Source: Microcoleus vaginatus WJT46-NPBG5 (GTDB lineage Bacteria; Cyanobacteriota; Cyanobacteriia; Cyanobacteriales; Oscillatoriaceae). From it: a stretch of 64,000 bases of DNA. The notes under the pieces were generated by a model. It saw nothing but the letters and a program-made list of their open reading frames with translations. It was not told where the DNA came from and did not search any database. A program made the position numbers and the translations under genes. Shown in pieces: positions 43,872 to 52,292 of the stretch. Positions within the stretch are counted from its first letter, which is position 1. Each line of letters opens with the position of its first letter. The stretch covers positions 62,001-126,000 of the forward strand of contig JAHHHM010000011.1 in the NCBI GenBank assembly GCA_019359355.1, given 5' to 3'.

Positions 43872-45413
43872 CTAGAACAAGACGTCGAAAATTCTGAACG
43901 CCCCGAACAAGTTAACAAACGGGCTAAGAATCGTGGTGATTGTATCTGCAGTTTTAGTAATGCCAGACCGGCCTACAACAATCACATCATTAGGACGCAG
44001 AGCGGGATTCGTTTCTTCATTCAGCTCTTGAGAAAAGTCCACCGGCACAACCCGGCGAGAAACAGTGCCGTTTGGGTTCAGGCGAACCAGTTCTACTTCT
44101 TGTCTGCGGGCTCGTATGTTATTAAAACCTCCGGCTGCCAGCAATGCTTGGTTTAAGGAAGTGTTGGGAGGCAGTGCTACCGCACCCGACCTCACTACTT
44201 CCCCTACAACATTGACTGTAATTGTTCCCGGAGAAAAACTGGCAGCGGCGACTTGCGGGGCTTCAGTTAGATCTATATTTTCAGCGGTCGGCACAACGAT
44301 GGTGTCTCCCTGATCGAGGATTACATCTTGGCTGAGATCGCCCGCTTGCAAAAGTTGCCAAAGATCTATATCAATCACTTGTTCTGTGCCAATTTTAGTA
44401 TTGCGGCGCACTTCGACCCGCCGAATATCTGCTAATTGTGTAATCCCTCCTGCTGTTTGAAGCGCTCTGGTAACAGTTACCAAACCAAGTTGTGCGCCTT
44501 GATCATTAACTCTTTGCATTGTGTAGGAACCGGGACGATTGACTTCTCCGACAACAGCTATATTGAGTGGTCGAGTCGAATCTCCAGAAAGTGTAGTTGT
44601 TGATAATTGAGAGGCTTCTGCCAGATTTACATTTGTTTGAGTCGGGATAAAAATTGTGTCTCCATCCCGCAGAGTTAAATCTTGACGCAAGTCACCTGTC
44701 TGCAATAATTCTTTAAGATCGAGATTGATAATTTGCTCCCCACCAGAGGGTTGGGGGCGACGTAACTGAACTCGCCGCAGATCTGCAGATTGCGTAATCC
44801 CACCAGCATTTTGAATAGCGCGTGTCACTGTTGGAACTTGAGCACCAGCCTCGGTGTTACTGGTTCCCAGAGCACCGAGGACGTAGGAGCCTGGACGGTT
44901 CACTTCTCCTGCCAACCCAATGCTCAGGGGACGCGCTTGCAGCAAGCTTACCGTAACGATAGGACGTGTAAGGTATTCAGCGTATAATTGAGAAAATTTT
45001 TGAGCTGCCACTTGCAAAGTTAAACCTTGGACATCTACACGGCCAATCAGGGGCAAGTTAAGTGAGCCATCCACCAAAACTTGGTATCGACCATTCTCGC
45101 CGCTATACTCTGGCACATTAAAGATATCGATCTGAATGACATCAGCCGGCCCTAAAATGTAAGCCTCTCGCAGTTGACTTGGGCCAACGAGTTGACTGGG
45201 TGTGGTATCACCGAAAACTCGCCCCTGAGCCAAGCTGGGCAAGGAGTGCGTCAGTATTATCAGAACCGAAACTGTTAAACCAATGAAAGGTTTGCTCAGG
45301 GGTTTGCTCGGCCAGTGGCGAGTGGCGAGCGGAGAATGTATTGATGTCGGATACCTAAAATCTATACGAACCATAGGGCTTCTAGAGTTTTTACAATACC
45401 TTAGCAGGGACAA
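43872..45413 (-). CDS. Wza-like polysaccharide export protein with SLBB domains
   Basis: 513 residues. A signal-like segment at 44-63 (IGLTVSVLIILTHSLPSLAQ) is followed by the poly-export domain (YILGPADVIQIDIFNVPEY, VDGSLNLPLIGRV) and three SLBB units marked AGEVNRPGSYV, VGEVNRPGSYTM and VGEVVRSGAV. This is an OPX outer-membrane or periplasm-spanning channel component. The C terminus ends in a hydrophobic FGAFRIFDVLF. The start may be 39 bases later (ATG 45374), which shortens the long basic N terminus. The Wzc-like gene follows after 120 bases on the same strand. Confidence 0.92.
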   Translation of the reverse strand: MSLLRYCKNSRSPMVRIDFRYPTSIHSPLATRHWPSKPLSKPFIGLTVSVLIILTHSLPSLAQGRVFGDTTPSQLVGPSQLREAYILGPADVIQIDIFNVPEYSGENGRYQVLVDGSLNLPLIGRVDVQGLTLQVAAQKFSQLYAEYLTRPIVTVSLLQARPLSIGLAGEVNRPGSYVLGALGTSNTEAGAQVPTVTRAIQNAGGITQSADLRRVQLRRPQPSGGEQIINLDLKELLQTGDLRQDLTLRDGDTIFIPTQTNVNLAEASQLSTTTLSGDSTRPLNIAVVGEVNRPGSYTMQRVNDQGAQLGLVTVTRALQTAGGITQLADIRRVEVRRNTKIGTEQVIDIDLWQLLQAGDLSQDVILDQGDTIVVPTAENIDLTEAPQVAAASFSPGTITVNVVGEVVRSGAVALPPNTSLNQALLAAGGFNNIRARRQEVELVRLNPNGTVSRRVVPVDFSQELNEETNPALRPNDVIVVGRSGITKTADTITTILSPFVNLFGAFRIFDVLF

Positions 45414-45578
45414 GACCTAAACGGTCAAAGTGAAGTCGTTTTCTAACGTCCAAAGGTTTGATCCGGTTCATCAATGGTTACTGAGCCATTGGGGAGATTC
45501 TACAGCTTTAGTGTTCATCTCGCGGAGGCCGCCTAGCATTCTCTATGAGATTGGCTTTCTCCTACCTGTACTTGTAGC

Positions 45579-47510
45579 CTAGTCTACAGAGACTGGGACT
45601 TTGGCAGACCTCGCTAGCTGGTCTACTGCCAGCTTATATTCTGGTACGAGACTCTGCAATTGGGCAATGACACCCGGATGGTCATCTCTTCGCGCTTTTG
45701 CAAGCAGCGCTTCTATGCGTGGGTGCAAAAATTCCCAAAGCATTTTAGCTTCATTCGCACAGAAAATTTTCGGATGTCTGGTCTGACTGACATTTGCACA
45801 ATCAATAAGTAATTCCTCGTGCAGCTTTTCTCCGGGTCGCAATCCAGTAATTTTGATGTCTATATCTTGGCCCGGTACTAAGCCGCTGAGTTGAATCATC
45901 TGCAATGCCAGATCGTAAATCCGCACAGGTTGACCCATATCTAATAGAAAAATTTCACCTCCCTTTCCTAAAGCGCCGGCTTGGATGACTAAACGAGCGG
46001 CTTCGGGAATAGACATGAAATAACGAGTGATATCCGGATGGGTTAGTGTAATTGGCTGGCCCTCGGCAATTTGTTTGCGGAAACGCGGTACAACTGAACC
46101 GCTGCTATCTAACACGTTGCCAAATCGAACCATCGTGAAACAGGTTGTCATTTCCGGTTGAGCTGCCAGTGCTTGTAAAATCAGCTCCGCCACCCGTTTT
46201 GTTGCTCCCATAACATTGGTGGGACGCACCGCTTTATCGGTGGAAATTAAGACGAAATTATTAACCCCACACTCAATGGCACAACGAGCGACTGTTAGGG
46301 TTCCTAAAACATTATTAATGACTCCCTGAGCGGGATTGGCTTCTACGATCGGAACGTGTTTGTAGGCAGCAGCATGATAAATCGTCTCTATCTTATATTT
46401 ATACAAAATAGCACTTAACTGCATTTGCTCTGTTACACTGCCCAAGCAGGCAACCTTATGAAGCTTGGGATAAGCTTCAGTTAATTCCATGTCAATGCTG
46501 TACAGGGCAAACTCGCTCTGCTCATACAGGATCAGGCATTTAGGTGCTTGCTGTGCGATCTGCCGGCATAACTCAGAGCCAATTGAGCCACCCGCACCCG
46601 TCACCAGAACCGCTCTTCCTGTGATATTCATTCGCAGCAAGTCTGGATCTGGTACAACTTCTTCTCGTCCTAGAAGATCAGCAATATCTATATCTCTGAT
46701 TTCACTGATAGAAACTTTGCCGCATAATATCTCCCCAATACCGGGTACAGTCTTCACCGGCACGGACAAACACTGCAACCTTTCTATGATTTGACGTTTG
46801 GCTGCCCGATCCACAGAGGGCATGGCTAGTAAGATAGTGTCAAAGCTTTTTTGGGCTAAAAGTTTAGGAAGGTCTTTCGGGGGGTAAACGGTAAGTCCCT
46901 GAATAATTTGCTTGTGAAGCGATACATCGTCATCCACGAAGGCTAGGAGGTGGTAGCCTTCATGGTAAGTTAAGGCTTGGGCGAGTTGAGAACCGGCTTC
47001 CCCCGCACCGTAAATCACCACCCGTTCTGGCGGGTTGCTGTAATTGGGCTGGTAGGTTAGATGGTATACAATCCAGCGCATAGACACCCGCACCCCAACC
47101 ACCAAAAGCAGGGTAAGCAAAGCATCGTTGAGCAGAACCGAGCGCGGCAGTTGTAAGAATTCTAGTAAATAGGCAAGAACAACAAATACACCACAGCTGA
47201 ACAACACTGCTCTAGCAGCGCTAAATAAAAATTCCAAGCCAGTGTAGCGCAGCACAGGGCGGTAGATGCCTAGTGCTAAAAACACGAAAAGTTTAATGAA
47301 AATCAGTAAGAAAATTAACCAAGTGTAGGGCAGAATTTCTGCAACGGGATCTAGAGTGCTAAAACGCAACCCAAACGCGCCGTAAATGGCTGCCAAAAAT
47401 AGTACGATATCAATGGCGATGAGCAGCCCGTGCTTTTGTGGCCTAGAGAGTGAGGCTGCAGCCTTCTGAATTGCATCTGCTAGGTGTTTGAGCAGTAATT
47501 GCTGGAACAT
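45579..47510 (-). CDS. CapD/WbpM-like nucleotide-sugar epimerase/dehydratase
   Basis: 643 residues. Four predicted helices in the first 150 residues anchor the protein in the inner membrane. A first Rossmann domain (VVIYGAGEAGSQL, 165-176) is followed by the catalytic SDR domain (VLVTGAGGSIGSEL, from 301) with STDKAVRPTNVMGATKR replacing the classical YxxxK. The type is a UDP-sugar 4,6-dehydratase used for amino-sugar or deoxy-sugar units in exopolysaccharides. It is the first gene of the exopolysaccharide block (three minus-strand genes: CapD-like, Wza-like, Wzc-like). Glycosyltransferases and flippase are not in the window. Confidence 0.93.
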   Translation of the reverse strand: MFQQLLLKHLADAIQKAAASLSRPQKHGLLIAIDIVLFLAAIYGAFGLRFSTLDPVAEILPYTWLIFLLIFIKLFVFLALGIYRPVLRYTGLEFLFSAARAVLFSCGVFVVLAYLLEFLQLPRSVLLNDALLTLLLVVGVRVSMRWIVYHLTYQPNYSNPPERVVIYGAGEAGSQLAQALTYHEGYHLLAFVDDDVSLHKQIIQGLTVYPPKDLPKLLAQKSFDTILLAMPSVDRAAKRQIIERLQCLSVPVKTVPGIGEILCGKVSISEIRDIDIADLLGREEVVPDPDLLRMNITGRAVLVTGAGGSIGSELCRQIAQQAPKCLILYEQSEFALYSIDMELTEAYPKLHKVACLGSVTEQMQLSAILYKYKIETIYHAAAYKHVPIVEANPAQGVINNVLGTLTVARCAIECGVNNFVLISTDKAVRPTNVMGATKRVAELILQALAAQPEMTTCFTMVRFGNVLDSSGSVVPRFRKQIAEGQPITLTHPDITRYFMSIPEAARLVIQAGALGKGGEIFLLDMGQPVRIYDLALQMIQLSGLVPGQDIDIKITGLRPGEKLHEELLIDCANVSQTRHPKIFCANEAKMLWEFLHPRIEALLAKARRDDHPGVIAQLQSLVPEYKLAVDQLARSAKVPVSVD

Positions 47511-48053
47511 GAGAATACTATAAACTCTACGAGGCAGGAAATGCTTGGAGTGTGTTTCCCCGAATTTTGCGGAAACACGTCACAAGCATCAAGAGTCCCA
47601 TAAAAGGGTTAGAGTTCCCCAATTCTCCCGGAAACAAGGGAAAGGACTAAGAAAGCAGCTAGTTTTGAAATCAAAATTCACAAGCTCTGCCGATACGAGC
47701 TTTCTACTGTCCTAAGGCCGGCTTTCAGAAAGTCGAGATGTCTGGACACTAAAGTTTGAACTCGATAGCGTCACCTCACTGAGCAAGCACTGCGGCAAAG
47801 TCTAGTAACTTTACAGAGCGTACTCATTTTTTCTGTATAAATTTTCCCACAATTTAAAGGTAACGTGTGATTCGTGGTTAAAAGTGTTCCGATAACGTCA
47901 AGAGGTGGCGCTAAGCAGTTGTTTTTGCTTTAGCGTCACCTCATTGGCTGCAAATTCCTCACAATTTTTGCTAAATCTTGGCCTAGATGGGAAGGAGTTG
48001 CTGAGTGATTGGATACTGGGGGAACCGAGGCAACCTTGGTATCGCGCCTCTCC
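47511..48053. other. intergenic region upstream of the exopolysaccharide block
   Basis: About 540 bases containing the likely promoter of the CapD-like gene and the 3' flank of the TPR gene. It has a strong inverted repeat (47902-47942) and another copy of its AGCGTCACCTCA core at 47767. No gene recognised. Confidence 0.5.
47902..47942. promoter_or_regulatory. inverted repeat with GAGGTGNCGCTAA arms, possible operator or leader hairpin
   Basis: GAGGTGGCGCTAAGCA (47902-47917) and TGCTTTAGCGTCACCTC (47926-47942) pair with one mismatch and one bulge around 8 bases. A third AGCGTCACCTCA copy, in the right-arm orientation, starts near 47767. It lies about 400 bases before the CapD-like start; function inferred only from symmetry. 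Confidence 0.4.
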
Positions 48054-49136
48054 CTAATTCCAATGCAATGCAGTTGCAGAAGGGGTGGAACAAGATTTTT
48101 GTTGAATTAACGCTTGAAATCGTCCATCTTCCCGAATTTCGTCAAAATCCGAGTCAGTTTTTGCCATCTCCACGTATTCGTCAGGATTGAGATTAATCGC
48201 TTGCTGTAAGTGTTCAATTGCTAAATCAATAAGACCGGAACCGGCATAACAGCAGGCTTTGTTGTACCAAGCTTTGTGTTTATCGGGTTGCAACTCGATC
48301 GCTTTATCGTAGCTGGCGAGTGCCCCATAATGGCAGTCTAGGTTATCCAACGCCTGACCCCGAAAGTACCAAGTATCGGCGTTATCAGGTTGAAGCACTA
48401 AGGCACGATCTAAGCTGGTAACTGCTTTTGCATAGTAACCCAAATTTAGAAGCGCCATTCCACGGTTATACCAAGCCCAGTGATAGTCTGGTTTTTCCTC
48501 TAAAGCTTTGTCATAGTTAATAATTGCCGCTTCGTAGCGTTGTAAGTCATATAGGGCATTTCCCCGATTGTGCCAAGCTTCGTGGAAGTCCGGTTTGATC
48601 TCAATGGCTTTGTCGTAGGAAGCAATCACTTTTTCTAACCGGCCTAAGTGTCTGAGGGCAATTCCCCGGTGATACCAAGCCCAATAGTAATTCGGTTGAA
48701 ATTCAATGGCTTTATCATAGCTGGTGAGTGCTTCTTCGTAGCGGCCCAGATTTTTGAGGGCAATGCCGCGATTGTTCCAAGCCCAGTAATAGTCAGTTTT
48801 AAATTTAATCGCTTTATCATAGCTGGCAATTGCTTCTTCATACTGGCCCATGTCATCTAGGGCATTGCCGCGATTGTTCCACGCTTCATGAAAGGCCGGC
48901 TTAAATTCAATCGCTTTATCATAGCTGGCAATTGCTTCCTCAAACCGGCGCAGGTGATACAGCGCATTGCCTCGGCTGTACCAGACATCGTGGTAGTCCG
49001 GTTGCAGTTCTAAGGCTTTATCATAGCTGGCAACTGCGTGGGCGTATTGCTCAGATCGGTTGAGGTGTAAACCTTTCTGGAAAAAAAACTCGACTTCCAG
49101 TTCCACCGCGACTGCATTACTCATAAGCTTTGACAT
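48054..49136 (-). CDS. TPR-repeat protein
   Basis: 360 residues, almost entirely TPRs: about nine 34-residue units from residue 17 (AVASYDKALELQPDYHDVWY, and the repeated EEAIASYDKAIEF) plus a closing segment YVEMAKTDSDFDEIREDGRF that ends many cyanobacterial TPR proteins. No kinase or other catalytic domain, no signal peptide. A cytosolic scaffold or partner-binding protein is likely. The DNA of several units is similar. Divergent from aspA across a 130-base gap with a pair of 41-base direct repeats; the first of these overlaps the translation start. Confidence 0.9.
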   Translation of the reverse strand: MSKLMSNAVAVELEVEFFFQKGLHLNRSEQYAHAVASYDKALELQPDYHDVWYSRGNALYHLRRFEEAIASYDKAIEFKPAFHEAWNNRGNALDDMGQYEEAIASYDKAIKFKTDYYWAWNNRGIALKNLGRYEEALTSYDKAIEFQPNYYWAWYHRGIALRHLGRLEKVIASYDKAIEIKPDFHEAWHNRGNALYDLQRYEAAIINYDKALEEKPDYHWAWYNRGMALLNLGYYAKAVTSLDRALVLQPDNADTWYFRGQALDNLDCHYGALASYDKAIELQPDKHKAWYNKACCYAGSGLIDLAIEHLQQAINLNPDEYVEMAKTDSDFDEIREDGRFQALIQQKSCSTPSATALHWN

Positions 49137-49258
49137 CTAACTTTAGGATGATTTTATCTAAAATACCCAAAATCAGCCCTGAACTCAACAACTTGACTGC
49201 CATCTGCACCAAGAATCTGGCATCTTACTTTAGGATGATTTTATTTAAAGTACCCAAA
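49131..49258. repeat. pair of 41-bp direct repeats between divergent genes
   Basis: Copy 1 (49131-49171) and copy 2 (49218-49258) share CTTTAGGATGATTTTATYTA then AARTACCCAAA; the offset is 87 bases. Both lie between the TPR gene start and the aspA start. Confidence 0.85.
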
Positions 49259-49266
49259 CCCACACC

Positions 49267-50685
49267 ATGAATCTACAATCAGGCGCAAATTCCCGGACAG
49301 AGCGAGATTCTATGGGGGAACGGCAAATCCCTGCCGATGCCTACTACGGCATTCAAACCCTGCGGGCCATTGAAAATTTCCCGATTAGTGGGATAAAACC
49401 TTTGCCCACGTATATCGATGCCTGTTTGCTGATTAAAAAAGCTACGGCGCTGGTTAATGGAGAACTTGGATGCATACCAACAGATATTAGTCAAGTGATT
49501 GTCCAGGCAACTGACGAAGTTCTCGCCGGCCAGTTCCGTGACCAGTTTGTGGTGGATATCTATCAAGCCGGTGCCGGCACCTCTCACCACATGAATATCA
49601 ATGAAGTGCTGGCGAACCGGGCGCTAGAAATTTTGGGTGATGAAAAAGGCAATTACAAGCGCGTTAGCCCCAACGATCACGTTAATTACGGTCAGTCTAC
49701 AAACGACGTAATCCCCACAGCAATTCGGATTGGAGGGCTGTTGGCTTTGGAGAGAACCTTTTACCCCGCGCTTTCAGGGGCGATCGCCGCTTTAGATAAC
49801 AAAGCTGAAGAATTCAAAGATATTGTTAAATCTGGCAGAACTCACTTGCAGGATGCGGTGCCGGTGCGCTTAGGGGAAAGCTTTCGGGCTTGGGCGCAAA
49901 TTCTCACCGAACACCTGATCCGAGTTGAAAAAGCATCCGAGGATTTGATGACGCTGGGGTTGGGCGGGAGTGCTGCCGGCACCGGCTTGAATACGCACCC
50001 GCAATATCGCCATCGTGTCGCCCAAATTTTATCAGAACTGATCGAGCAGCCATTGCGACCGGCCCCGCATTTGATGGCAGCAATGCAGAGTATGGCACCT
50101 TTTGTTAGCGTGTCCGGTGCATTACGGAACCTTGCCCAGGATTGCGTTAAAATTTCCCATGATTTGCGGCTGATGGATTCTGGGCCAAAAACAGGGTTCA
50201 AAGAAATTCAACTGCCGCCGGTGCAGCCTGGATCGTCAATTATGCCCGGAAAATATAACCCCGTTATGGCAGAAATGACCTCAATGGTTTGCTTTCAAGT
50301 CATGGGTTATGACAGTGCCATCGCCCTTGCCGCCCAAGCCGGCCAATTAGAATTAAACGTGATGATGCCGCTGATTGCCTATAACCTGATTCACAGTATT
50401 GAAATTTTGGGCAACACTTTGGCAGCCTTAACTCATCAATGCTTAGAAAGCATTAGCGCCAACCGTGATCGCTGCCTCGCTTATGCTGAAGGAAGCTTAG
50501 CCCTCGTTACCGCCCTGAACCCTCATATCGGCTATCTCAACGCCGCTGCCGTTGCCAAAGAATCTTTAGAAACCGGCAAATCTCTGCGGCAGATCGTCCT
50601 AGAACGGGGGCTAATGAGTGCTGAAGAACTGGCAAACGTTATAGACTTGGAAACAATGAGCGCACTGCCGCGTGAAGAGGGCTAG
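49267..50685 (+). CDS. aspA: aspartate ammonia-lyase
   Basis: 472 residues, fumarase/aspartase superfamily. ERDSMGERQIPADAYYGIQT at the N terminus, the substrate motif SGRTHLQDA, and the signature GSSIMPGKYNP with the catalytic Ser are present. AYYGIQT and GKYNPVMAE fit aspartase better than fumarase. It interconverts aspartate with fumarate and ammonia, feeding the same C4 pool as the SSADH pathway. Start ATG 49267, only 8 bases after the second copy of the direct repeat, so the repeat may hold its promoter or leader. The stop lies within a short tandem GGGGCTA repeat. Confidence 0.88.
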   Translation: MNLQSGANSRTERDSMGERQIPADAYYGIQTLRAIENFPISGIKPLPTYIDACLLIKKATALVNGELGCIPTDISQVIVQATDEVLAGQFRDQFVVDIYQAGAGTSHHMNINEVLANRALEILGDEKGNYKRVSPNDHVNYGQSTNDVIPTAIRIGGLLALERTFYPALSGAIAALDNKAEEFKDIVKSGRTHLQDAVPVRLGESFRAWAQILTEHLIRVEKASEDLMTLGLGGSAAGTGLNTHPQYRHRVAQILSELIEQPLRPAPHLMAAMQSMAPFVSVSGALRNLAQDCVKISHDLRLMDSGPKTGFKEIQLPPVQPGSSIMPGKYNPVMAEMTSMVCFQVMGYDSAIALAAQAGQLELNVMMPLIAYNLIHSIEILGNTLAALTHQCLESISANRDRCLAYAEGSLALVTALNPHIGYLNAAAVAKESLETGKSLRQIVLERGLMSAEELANVIDLETMSALPREEG

Positions 50686-50705
50686 GGGCTAGGGGCTTGT
50701 AGGGG
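50677..50705. repeat. GGGGCTA short tandem repeat
   Basis: GAGGGCTAGGGGCTAGGGGC then TTGTAGGGG: two to three copies of a 7-bp unit overlapping the aspA stop codon. Confidence 0.75.
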
Positions 50706-50786
50706 CGTACCGGCGTGTGCGCCTGCAAAAGTGTGTGCGCCCTCCTAATTTCAAAGGCCAAATTTTAAATCAGGAGATGATTGTCA

Positions 50787-51068
50787 ATGCCAAGTCAAGA
50801 CAGCACAACCCAAGTGACCTTTCATTACGTGCACGGTCAGAGCGAATCATTTAGTGTTACGAAAACGCCCCAAGAATTTTATCAGCAATTGCAAATTGCA
50901 TCCGAGCAAAATTGGATAACGTTGCATTTATCTGATCAAAGCGTTGTTATCCGTCTTGATAAGGTTGCAAAAGTAGAGGTGAAACCTCCATTCCCTGAGA
51001 TTGCCGGAGATGGTGTTTTCCCTGACGCTAAGCGGGTGACTGCCCTGACTCGTGGTGCCGCCCGGTAA
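50787..51068 (+). CDS. small protein of unknown function
   Basis: 93 residues, soluble. An N-terminal beta-rich part (QVTFHYVHGQSESFSV), a helix TPQEFYQQLQIASEQNW, then strands ITLHLSDQSVVIRLDKVAKVEV and a proline-rich tail with AKRVTALTRGAAR. I do not recognise the family; the pattern of a short beta/alpha fold with conserved hydrophobics looks real. AGGAG lies 10 bases before ATG 50787; the frame also opens at TTG 50781. About 100 bases after aspA, so possible co-transcription. Confidence 0.7.
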   Translation: MPSQDSTTQVTFHYVHGQSESFSVTKTPQEFYQQLQIASEQNWITLHLSDQSVVIRLDKVAKVEVKPPFPEIAGDGVFPDAKRVTALTRGAAR

Positions 51069-51288
51069 CAATTTCAGAAGGTTCTGTGCCTTTGTCATTT
51101 GTTGGAGTGCCGGCAGCAAATGACAAAGCGCTGTTTAAAAGACAAACTGATTCATTTTAACAAAAGTAATCCCTTAATGGCAAATTTTATAGATGTTTGT
51201 TATTTTTAAATAAAACTTACCAAAACGATCTGCATAGCTAGAGATAGTTCCAACTAACATCAGCTAAATTAGGATAAAAATCACCATC

Positions 51289-52248
51289 ATGTCTACCGTC
51301 AGTTTAATTCGCGCCGGCTCCTATGAGCGCAAAATTTTACGGGAATCTTTGGAAACACTGCTAGAACCTTTGGGAGGAATGGCAGCGATTGTTAAACCCG
51401 GAGATCGGGTGCTGCTCAAACCCAATTTGCTCACCGGATCACGTCCCACTAAAGAATGCGTGACGCGCCCAGAAATCGTTTACTGCGTCGCCAAGATGGT
51501 GATGGAAGTTGGGGGTAAACCGTTTATGGGAGATGGCCCCGCATTTGGCAGCGCTAGGGGTGTGGCTGTGGCAAATGGATATCAGCCGATTCTAGAAGAA
51601 TTGAATTTGCCGGTTGTAGAATTTCACGGAAAGCGCTACGAAACTATGAGCAAAGAATTTAACCATTTGCTACTGAGTAAAGAAACAATGGAAGCAGATG
51701 TGGTGATTAATTTGCCAAAGGTAAAATCCCACGTTCAATTAACGATGACAATGGGCGTTAAAAACTTATTTGGCTGTGTGCCGGGAAAAATGAAAGCCTG
51801 GTGGCACATGGAAGCCGGCAAAGATGCGAGCCGGTTTGGTCAAATGTTAGCGGAAACCGCACGAGCAGTTAACCCCAATTTGACAATTTTGGATGGAATC
51901 ATTGGTCACGAAGGCAACGGACCCAGCGGTGGTGAACCTCGTAATTTGGGTATTTTAGGTGCTTCTCAAGATGTTTTTGCTCTGGATCGGGCGATCTTAG
52001 AAATCCTGAATGTTGACCCAAGCATTGTGCCGACAGTTGCCGCATCAATGAGATTGGGGTTGTGTCCAGAACTGGCAGAAATTAACTTCCCATTGCAACA
52101 GCCGGCAGACTTACAAATTTCTGATTGGAAACTTCCTGCCGCCCTCGTTCCTATCGACTTTGGAATGCCTCGTGTAATTAAATCGACCTTCAGGCATTTG
52201 TATATTCGGTTTATTAAAGAACCAATGAAAGCGTATGCCGGCAGATAA
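51289..52248 (+). CDS. DUF362-family protein
   Basis: 319 residues. The DUF362 signatures are present: GDRVLLKPNLL, the acid-rich turn GDGPAFGSARG, DVVINLPKVKSH, MGVKNLFGCVPG, and GIIGHEGNGPSGGE. Many family members carry C-terminal ferredoxin cysteines; this one does not, so it is the cluster-free form. A cytosolic protein of unknown enzymatic function. Start ATG 51289. It ends 19 bases before a TAGGGTGCGTGA palindrome shared with the opposite operon. Confidence 0.87.
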   Translation: MSTVSLIRAGSYERKILRESLETLLEPLGGMAAIVKPGDRVLLKPNLLTGSRPTKECVTRPEIVYCVAKMVMEVGGKPFMGDGPAFGSARGVAVANGYQPILEELNLPVVEFHGKRYETMSKEFNHLLLSKETMEADVVINLPKVKSHVQLTMTMGVKNLFGCVPGKMKAWWHMEAGKDASRFGQMLAETARAVNPNLTILDGIIGHEGNGPSGGEPRNLGILGASQDVFALDRAILEILNVDPSIVPTVAASMRLGLCPELAEINFPLQQPADLQISDWKLPAALVPIDFGMPRVIKSTFRHLYIRFIKEPMKAYAGR

Positions 52249-52267
52249 TTTTTGACTTTCTTGCTAA

Positions 52268-52292
52268 TAGGGTGCGTGAGTCACGTACCCTA
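52268..52292. terminator. TAGGGTGCGTGA palindrome between convergent genes
   Basis: TAGGGTGCGTGA (52268-52279) pairs with TCACGTACCCTA (52281-52292), one mismatch, single-base loop. Overlaps the stop codon of the CHAT gene and lies just after the DUF362 gene. Fits a bidirectional terminator or dispersed palindrome. Confidence 0.6.
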
